A DNA stretch of 64,000 bases from VFKU01 sp964620045 (lineage in GTDB: Bacteria; Hydrogenedentota; Hydrogenedentia; Hydrogenedentales; GCA-2746185): positions 62,001-126,000 of the forward strand of contig CAZUJL010000009.1 of the NCBI GenBank assembly GCA_964620045.1, read 5' to 3'. The notes beneath the pieces were generated by a model. That model searched no databases. It saw only the letters and a program-made list of their open reading frames with translations, and was not told the DNA's origin. Both the position numbers and the translations under genes were made by a program. Each line of letters begins with the position of its first letter. Position 1 is the first letter of the stretch. Below, in pieces: positions 58,436-64,000 of this stretch.

Positions 58436-61405
58436 TCACCACGCGAGCGGCCGTTTCCAGGCCGCCTCCAGTTGCGCCAGCGAAGCATCGACGCGGGCGC
58501 GCTTTCCATTGCGCACGCGCACTTGCGGCGTATCCATCATCTTGCCCACGCAATAACACGGCAGCCCTTTAAACAGCGACTCGAATGTACCCGCCATCGA
58601 CTGCGTCACCGTGACCACGAAGCGGCTCTGCGTTTCGCTGAACAGCGCGGCCACGTCGTTTTCCACGCGCAACGGCGCAAGGTCGATGTCCATGCCCAGG
58701 CGGCCCGCGAGCGCTGTCTCGGCCAGCGCCGCGCCGAGACCGCCGTCGGACACGTCGTGGCAGGAGGCAACAAATCCCTTCTCAATCGCGCCAGCCAAGG
58801 CCTTATACACTTGAAGCGCGCGATCAACGTCCACGCGCGGCACGGTGTTGCCGATCTCGCCCTTCAGCGCGAGATACTCGCTGCCTCCCATCTCCGCGCG
58901 CGTATCCCCGAGCACATACACGAGGTCATTCGCGCCCTTGGCATCCATCGAGACGCACTTCGTCACGTCCGGCACAATGCCGCAAGCCGTGAACAGCAAC
59001 GTCGGCGGGATCGAAATCTTCGTGTCGCCGATCTTGTAGTCGTTCTTCATGCTGTCTTTGCCGCTGATCAGCGGAATGCCGTACGCGAGGCATATTTCGC
59101 GCAGGGATTCGCAACTCTGCACGAGCTGCGCGAGCTTGTGGCGGCCGTCGGGCGTCTTCTCGCTTTGCACCGGGTCGGGCCAGCAGAAATTGTCGAGTCC
59201 CGCGATCGTGCCGAGTTTCACGCCGACGCACAACAGGTTACGCACGGCCTCATCCACGGCCGCGGCCGTCATCGCACCGGCGTCAAGATCGCTGTACTTC
59301 GGACAAATGCCGCACGCGATCGCGATTCCGCGCTTTGAACCCGGCACGGGCCGGATCACGGCCGCGTCGCCGGGACCGTCGTGCGCGATGCCCTGAAACT
59401 GCTTGAGCACGCTCTGGCCGAGCACTTCGTGATCGTACATCCGCACGAAGGATTCTTTGCTGCACACGTTGTAGCTGCTCAGCACGCCAAGCAGTTCGCC
59501 GGTCAGGTCCTCGGCGTCGGACAGCGTTTCGCTGCGTGCAGGCGCCGGATCGAGCTTCGCTTCCAGCTCCATCACCGGCACGCCGTTGTGCAGGAACTCC
59601 ATCTCCAGCGCGGCCACGCGGCGTCCGCCGAAGAAACACTCGAACAGGCCGGTGTCCGTGAAACTGCCGAGATCAGTCACTTCCACTTCGCGGCGCCGCG
59701 CAAGGTCCATCAGCGGCTCAATCATTTCTTCCGGCACCGAGAGCGTCATGCGCTCCTGCGCCTCGGACAGCAGAATCTCCCACGGCGCGAGGCCCGCATA
59801 CTTCAGCGGCGCGCGATCGAGGTGAATCTGGCAGCCGCCGGGGCCCTTCGCCATTTCGCCGACGCTCGACGCGAGACCGCCCGCGCCATTGTCGGTGATC
59901 GAACTAAAGAGGCCCAAGTCGCGTGCTTCCAGCAGGAAGTCCGACATTTTCTTTTGCGTAATCGGATCGCCGATCTGCACCGCAGTTGCCGGCGAGCCTT
60001 CGTGCAACTCTTCCGACGAGAAGGTCGCGCCGTGGATACCGTCCTTGCCGATGCGGCCGCCCACCATCACAATGCGGTCTCCGGCATTCGCAGCCTTCTT
60101 CTCGCTGCGCTGGCCTTCCACCTTCGCGGGGATCAGCCCGCCCGTGCCGCAGAACACCAGCGGCTTTCCGAGAAAGCGCTCATGAAACACGATCGCGCCG
60201 TTCACATCGGGAATGCCGCTCTGGTTGCCGCCGTCCTGCACGCCCGCGTGAATGCCGCGCAGCACGCGCTTCGGATGGAACAGCCGTTCCGGGATTTGAC
60301 CCGCGTAGTCCGGCGGCGCAACGCAGAACACGTCCGTGTTCAGAATGCAGCGGCAGCCAAGCCCCGCGCCGAGCACATCACGATTCACGCCCACAATGCC
60401 CGTGATCGCGCCGCCATACGGATCGAGCGCGCTCGGGCTATTGTGCGTTTCCACCTTCAGCGCGAAATTCCAGTGGTCGTCAAAGCGGATGATGCCCGCG
60501 TTGTCGTCGAACACGCTGACAAGCCAGTCCGCCTCGCTGCGCAGACGGTCCGTCGTTTCCTTGATATACGAGCGGAACAACCCGCGAATGGTCTTCGTCT
60601 CGCCGGCCGCGTCGGTATAGTTCACGGTCGCGGCAAAAATCTTGTGCTTGCAGTGCTCGCTCCAGGTCTGCGCGAGCGTCTCGATCTCGATGTCCGTCGG
60701 CCCCGCCGGCACGCCCAGCCGGTCGCGCGCCGCGCGCACGTCTCCCCGCTTGTAATAGGCCTGAATCGCCTTCATCTCGGCGAGTTCAAGCGCCAGCATG
60801 CCCTCGCGGCTGATGCGCATCAGCGCGTCGTCGGGCACATCGAGGTTCACCTCGCGCACGATCGCCGCGCTGCGCTCGGTCACCACTGGTAATCCCAGCA
60901 AGGGTTTGCCAGCCAGATCGTTCAGTTCACCCGGCGTCTTGATCGCCCAGCGCTGAATCAGCGGGTTCGCCAGCAGACCCCGCGCGATGCGATCGCAAGA
61001 CGCCGAGTCCAACTGGCCGTTCAATACATATTGTGTCGACTTGTAGACGGCTTCGCCGCGCGTGAGCGGACGCCCGAGCACGTCGCCGATGCCCTCGGCT
61101 GCGCTCTTGCCGACGTTATCCGTCACGCCCGGCAAATAGCCGACTTCGATCAACACATCGAAATCCCGCGCAAGCGCGCGGTCCACGCGCGACTCCTGAA
61201 TCACAGGATCGGTGAACAATTCCTCGCGCACGCGGGTCAGATCCTTCGGACCCAACTGTGCGTGAATCGTGTACACATCGATGACGCGCACGCGATCGAC
61301 CGCAATGCCAAGGTCGTCCGCAATGCGCGCGCGCACGCGATCGCCCATCGGGTCGGGCCGGTCGGACTGCATGCCGACTTCGACGCGATGCGTCGGAATT
61401 TCCAA
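58436..61405 (-). CDS. purL: FGAM synthase PurL with N-terminal PurS-like region
   Basis: Phosphoribosylformylglycinamidine synthase, 989 aa, longer than typical small PurL (~740). The first ~200 residues look like two PurS-like halves: E-V-G-M-Q-S-D-R-P-D-P-M-G-D-R-V and P-G-V-T-D-N-V-G-K-S-A-A-E, the latter followed by R-G-E-A-V-Y-K-S-T-Q. Then Q-T-W-S-E-H-C-K-H-K-I-F, V-E-T-H-N-S-P-S-A-L-D-P-Y-G-G (ATP/FGAR site), and a second half with H-D-V-S-D-G-G-L. No C-terminal glutaminase domain; that activity is PurQ next door. An intermediate between bacterial PurS/L/Q and large single-chain PurL. Confidence 0.94.
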   Translation of the reverse strand: MEIPTHRVEVGMQSDRPDPMGDRVRARIADDLGIAVDRVRVIDVYTIHAQLGPKDLTRVREELFTDPVIQESRVDRALARDFDVLIEVGYLPGVTDNVGKSAAEGIGDVLGRPLTRGEAVYKSTQYVLNGQLDSASCDRIARGLLANPLIQRWAIKTPGELNDLAGKPLLGLPVVTERSAAIVREVNLDVPDDALMRISREGMLALELAEMKAIQAYYKRGDVRAARDRLGVPAGPTDIEIETLAQTWSEHCKHKIFAATVNYTDAAGETKTIRGLFRSYIKETTDRLRSEADWLVSVFDDNAGIIRFDDHWNFALKVETHNSPSALDPYGGAITGIVGVNRDVLGAGLGCRCILNTDVFCVAPPDYAGQIPERLFHPKRVLRGIHAGVQDGGNQSGIPDVNGAIVFHERFLGKPLVFCGTGGLIPAKVEGQRSEKKAANAGDRIVMVGGRIGKDGIHGATFSSEELHEGSPATAVQIGDPITQKKMSDFLLEARDLGLFSSITDNGAGGLASSVGEMAKGPGGCQIHLDRAPLKYAGLAPWEILLSEAQERMTLSVPEEMIEPLMDLARRREVEVTDLGSFTDTGLFECFFGGRRVAALEMEFLHNGVPVMELEAKLDPAPARSETLSDAEDLTGELLGVLSSYNVCSKESFVRMYDHEVLGQSVLKQFQGIAHDGPGDAAVIRPVPGSKRGIAIACGICPKYSDLDAGAMTAAAVDEAVRNLLCVGVKLGTIAGLDNFCWPDPVQSEKTPDGRHKLAQLVQSCESLREICLAYGIPLISGKDSMKNDYKIGDTKISIPPTLLFTACGIVPDVTKCVSMDAKGANDLVYVLGDTRAEMGGSEYLALKGEIGNTVPRVDVDRALQVYKALAGAIEKGFVASCHDVSDGGLGAALAETALAGRLGMDIDLAPLRVENDVAALFSETQSRFVVTVTQSMAGTFESLFKGLPCYCVGKMMDTPQVRVRNGKRARVDASLAQLEAAWKRPLAW

Positions 61406-61415
61406 GGTTTCCAGC

Positions 61416-62483
61416 TTAGCGGGAATGACTCAAACTCCCTGTGTAATTCACGCGTCCGGCGTCGTCCTTGATCACGCGGCCGATCACTGCCGGCGGTTCC
61501 TTCGATTGTTGCAGCACGTCCATCGCCTTGGCCTCTTGGCCCTTCGGCACAACGACGAGGTACCCCTGGCCGCAATTGAACGTGCGCAGCATTTCCGCTT
61601 CATCGACCCCGCCGGCCTCCTGCAGGAATCGGAATACCGGCGGCAACGCCCACGCGTTCAGATTTATTTCCGCGCCGAGGCCTTTCGGCAGCACGCGCGG
61701 CAGATTGTCCGTTATTCCGCCGCCGGTGATGTGCGCCATGCCGCGGATCGTCACGATGCGCGAGAGCACCTGAATCACGGTCGCGTAACTCTTGTGCGGC
61801 TCGAGCAAGGCCTCGCCCACGCTGCGCCCCACGCCCGGCATCGGGTCGTGCACGCCAAGCTTGGCGACTTCGAAGCAAATCTTGCGCGCGAGGCTGTATC
61901 CATTCGTATGCAGTCCGCTCGATTGCAGGCCGATGATCGAGTCGCCTTCTTCAATCGTGGAACCGTCGACGATCTTCTTGCGATCGACCACGCCCACGAT
62001 GGTTCCGGCGATGTCGTATTCCCCCGGCTGGTACATGTCGGGCATTTCGGCCGTCTCGCCGCCGACAAGCGAACAGCCCGCATAGCGGCACCCGTTCGCC
62101 ACGCCGGAAATCACGGCCTCCACCACACGCGGATCAATCTTGCCGAACGCGAGGTAGTCGAGGAAGAACATCGGCCGCGCGCCCTGCACGAGAATGTCGT
62201 TCACGCAGTGCGACACGAGGTCGACGCCAACCGTGTCGTGCTTGTCCATCATGAACGCGAGCTTGAGCTTCGTGCCGACGCCGTCCACGCTGGACACGAG
62301 CACCGGTTCTTCCATGCCGCCCGGATCGAATTTGTACATGGCGCCAAACGTGCCGATGTCGCGCAGCACGTTGTCGTCAAAGGTGCGGCGAATCGCCTCC
62401 TTGGCCTGGCGCAGGCCCTGGTCGGCGGCATCGATATTGACCCCCGCGTCGCGGTAGGTCAGGCGTGGTTTCTGTTTTGACAT
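61416..62483 (-). CDS. purM: Phosphoribosylformylglycinamidine cyclo-ligase
   Basis: AIR synthase, the purine step after FGAM synthase; 355 aa. ATG 62483 chosen, giving M-S-K-Q-K-P-R-L-T-Y-R-D-A-G-V; a longer frame has no ribosome site. S-S-V-D-G-V-G-T-K-L-K (ATP site), D-I-L-V-Q-G-A-R-P-M-F-F-L-D-Y, G-G-E-T-A-E-M-P-D-M-Y and H-I-T-G-G-G-I-T-D-N-L-P are signatures. 10 bases separate it from purL. Confidence 0.97.
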   Translation of the reverse strand: MSKQKPRLTYRDAGVNIDAADQGLRQAKEAIRRTFDDNVLRDIGTFGAMYKFDPGGMEEPVLVSSVDGVGTKLKLAFMMDKHDTVGVDLVSHCVNDILVQGARPMFFLDYLAFGKIDPRVVEAVISGVANGCRYAGCSLVGGETAEMPDMYQPGEYDIAGTIVGVVDRKKIVDGSTIEEGDSIIGLQSSGLHTNGYSLARKICFEVAKLGVHDPMPGVGRSVGEALLEPHKSYATVIQVLSRIVTIRGMAHITGGGITDNLPRVLPKGLGAEINLNAWALPPVFRFLQEAGGVDEAEMLRTFNCGQGYLVVVPKGQEAKAMDVLQQSKEPPAVIGRVIKDDAGRVNYTGSLSHSR

Positions 62484-62582
62484 AACGTCCCGCAAATAGG
62501 TTGTGCAGCCCCACGTCCACCCTAGTCCGAATTCACCCATAATGCAATCGAATTAAATCTATGGATTTGATAAGATTTCCTT

Positions 62583-63446
62583 ATGAACCTGGACGCCCTG
62601 CGCTGCTTCTGCACGGTGGTCGATACCGCCAGCTTCCGCACGGCCGCCGAGCGCCTGCATCGCACGCAACCGGCCGTGTCGCAACGTGTTCGCGCACTCG
62701 AAGCCCACTGCCGCGAGACGCTGCTGGATCGTCGCACGCGCAAACCCACCGCGGCCGGGCGTCTGGTCTACGAACGCGGCCTCGATTTGTTGCGCGCCGC
62801 CGATCGGCTCGAGGCCGAAGTCCGCGAGAAATCCGGCGCAGGCGGCGGCGAGTTGCGCATCGGCACGAGCGACACGAACGCGCTCTATTTCCTGCCCGCG
62901 AAGGTGCGTGCCTTTTCGCGCCGCATGCCCAAGGTGCGTGTGTTCATCCATTGCCGCTCATCGGACGAAGTGGCGGACGCCGTCGCGCGCGGCGATCTGG
63001 ACATCGGCATCGTCACACTGCCGCTCGCGCGTCCGGATCTGGAGACTCGCCCCCTCTTCGATCAACAACTCGTATTGGTCGTGCCGCGCACTCACGCGCT
63101 CGCGAAGCGAAAACGCGCCAGCCTGTCGCATGTGGCGAACGAGCCCATCGTGCTCATTCAAAGCGAAACGCGCACCGGCAGCCTGCTGCGCAATTATTTC
63201 CACGAGCAACACTTCTCGCCGAACGTGCTCATGGACAGCGGCAGCTTCGAAGTCATCAAACAATACGTCGCCGAAGGCGTCGGCGTGTCGATTCTTCCCG
63301 AGATGACGCTACGGCCCGAAGATCGCCGCCGTCTCACACCGATCGTGCTTCCCGGCCTGCCGCGCATCGCGATCGGCGCCGTCTGGCGCACCGGCGGCTA
63401 CCTGTCCCCCGCCGCACAGGCCTTCCGGAAAATCCTCACCAAATAA
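62583..63446 (+). CDS. LysR family transcriptional regulator
   Basis: 287 aa. N-terminal winged HTH: M-N-L-D-A-L-R-C-F-C-T-V-V-D-T-A-S-F-R-T-A-A, then Q-P-A-V-S-Q-R-V-R-A-L-E. The effector domain follows with G-E-L-R-I-G-T-S-D-T, R-G-D-L-D-I-G-I-V-T, and G-V-G-V-S-I-L-P. It diverges from purM across 99 bases; a palindromic A/T-rich stretch (AATC-TATG-GATT, near 62557-62568) lies just upstream of its start and could be its own binding site. Target genes are not known. Confidence 0.94.
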   Translation: MNLDALRCFCTVVDTASFRTAAERLHRTQPAVSQRVRALEAHCRETLLDRRTRKPTAAGRLVYERGLDLLRAADRLEAEVREKSGAGGGELRIGTSDTNALYFLPAKVRAFSRRMPKVRVFIHCRSSDEVADAVARGDLDIGIVTLPLARPDLETRPLFDQQLVLVVPRTHALAKRKRASLSHVANEPIVLIQSETRTGSLLRNYFHEQHFSPNVLMDSGSFEVIKQYVAEGVGVSILPEMTLRPEDRRRLTPIVLPGLPRIAIGAVWRTGGYLSPAAQAFRKILTK

Positions 63447-63472
63447 ACACCACGACACCTATTCTTGCCCTT

Positions 63473-63583
63473 AGCCCCGAAAGGGCGTCCTAAGGTAGCC
63501 CAGGGCAGAGCGAACGCAGTGAGCGCCGCCCTGGGTAACATCACCCCAATATTTATTGAGCCCTGAAGGGGCGGACTAGGGTA
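63473..63583. repeat. Intergenic repeat with direct and inverted arms
   Basis: Between lysR and the M32 gene. A 25-base direct repeat occurs at 63473-63497 and 63559-63583 (20 of 25 identical; core AGCCC-[CT]-GAA). Between them lies an inverted repeat CCCAGGGC (63499-63506) with GCCCTGGG (63528-63535). The combination resembles a small dispersed repeat unit. Confidence 0.55.
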
Positions 63584-63587
63584 AAAC

Positions 63588-64000
63588 TCACACCCCGTAC
63601 ATCTCGCCGTACTTCGTCTCCAGATACGTAAGATACGGCTCCACGCCCGGCTCCTTGCCCGTCGCATCGCGCACAATCTCCGCCGGCAACTTCCGCCGGC
63701 CCACGCGGTGCACGTTCTCGCGCAGCCACCCGAACAGCGCGCAGAAATTCCCCTTGCCGATCTGCGTCCACAACTCCGGAATATCTTTCTGAATCTGCGC
63801 GAACAACTGCGCAGCGTACACGTTGCCCAAGGTATATGTCGGGAAGTATCCCAACGCCCCATGCGACCAATGCACATCCTGCAGACAACCGTTCGCATCA
63901 TCCGGCACATCGAGACCGAGATACTTCTTCATCATCTCGTTCCAGCGCCCCGGCACGTCGGCCACCTTCAGCCGCCCTTCGATCAGATCGACCTCAATCT
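63588..64000 (-). CDS. Carboxypeptidase Taq (M32), C-terminal part
   Basis: Metallocarboxypeptidase of family M32; only the C-terminal ~137 residues are in the window, since the frame stays open to base 64000. L-Q-D-V-H-W-S-H-G-A-L-G-Y-F-P-T-Y-T-L-G is the signature near the metal/active site, followed by G-N-V-Y-A-A-Q-L-F. The stop follows Y-G-E-M-Y-G-V. The HEXXH zinc motif lies upstream outside the window. Cytosolic peptide trimming is the usual role. Confidence 0.93.
   Translation of the reverse strand, partial: IEVDLIEGRLKVADVPGRWNEMMKKYLGLDVPDDANGCLQDVHWSHGALGYFPTYTLGNVYAAQLFAQIQKDIPELWTQIGKGNFCALFGWLRENVHRVGRRKLPAEIVRDATGKEPGVEPYLTYLETKYGEMYGV

Noticed and set aside
59381..60892. Plus-strand open frame of 503 codons inside purL
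   Set aside because: purL motifs on the minus strand are unambiguous; the plus-strand frame is low-complexity R/H/A.
1..64000. CRISPR arrays, tRNA and rRNA genes, integrases and transposases
   Set aside because: None was recognised: repeats present are palindromic and not regularly spaced, and no protein has transposase, integrase or Cas motifs.

Overview
The window reads as one GC-rich, tightly packed chromosomal segment of a Gram-negative, flagellated, chemoheterotrophic bacterium. An outer membrane is implied by tolB/tolA and by mpl. Flagella are implied by fliS-fliD. Several secreted peptidases, esterases and a sulfatase-type enzyme, a large beta-helix surface protein with a CFI-box C-terminus, Tat-exported oxidoreductases and abundant palindromic intergenic repeats fit a Planctomycetota/Hydrogenedentota-like or other deeply branching Gram-negative lineage. 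That placement is inference; no rRNA or tRNA gene is present to anchor it. I saw no phage, integrase, transposase or CRISPR array.

Layout. 0-9 kb: MFS exporter (cut by the window edge), a secreted unknown, a secreted M14 peptidase, dinB, a REP-like palindrome cluster, a two-subunit acyl-CoA dehydrogenase, a hotdog thioesterase and smpB. 9-14 kb: a 189-bp nested inverted repeat, tolB and tolA, then a frameshifted membrane glycosyltransferase and a GT2 enzyme. 14-19.5 kb: two tandem GT39-like membrane glycosyltransferases, then a small PD-(D/E)XK nuclease overlapping a D12-class adenine methylase (possible compact restriction-modification pair) and an AT-richer membrane protein. 19.5-25 kb: prolyl oligopeptidase, SGNH hydrolase, pirin with a MarR regulator (matching operator-like palindromes), and a sulfatase-superfamily enzyme. 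25-29 kb: fliS and fliD behind a near-consensus sigma-28 promoter, a GspF/PilC protein behind a sigma-70 promoter, and a TIGR01777 epimerase. 30-35 kb: MarR, a three-part LplT-PlsC-acyl-ACP synthetase fusion and a membrane-anchored esterase (phospholipid remodelling). 35-39.4 kb: M19 dipeptidase, MazG, a zinc-ribbon miniprotein, surE, cysC and sat (sulfate activation). 39.6-46.2 kb: a redox module of two Tat-exported aldo/keto reductases with C-terminal Fe-S motifs, a membrane polyferredoxin, a DUF362 protein and a DUF6599-like membrane protein. 46.4-54 kb: proline-iminopeptidase-like hydrolase, O-methyltransferase, DAACS symporter, GNAT, DUF6526 protein, secreted hydrolase, enoyl-CoA hydratase and mpl. 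54-64 kb: beta-helix protein, HxlR regulator divergent from an AhpD-like protein, purM-purL-purQ on the minus strand, a LysR regulator and the C-terminus of an M32 carboxypeptidase.

How the genes work together. The acyl-CoA dehydrogenase pair, enoyl-CoA hydratase and thioesterase point to acyl-CoA catabolism. The Aas-type fusion and its neighbouring esterase point to lysophospholipid salvage. sat and cysC make APS/PAPS. purM, purL and purQ cover consecutive purine steps. The least described unit is the four-gene operon at 40.9-46.2 kb with its duplicated aldo/keto reductase: the parts suggest a membrane polyferredoxin exchanging electrons with exported Fe-S aldo/keto reductases. The nuclease/methylase pair at 17.7-18.9 kb is the main candidate genetic-conflict system.
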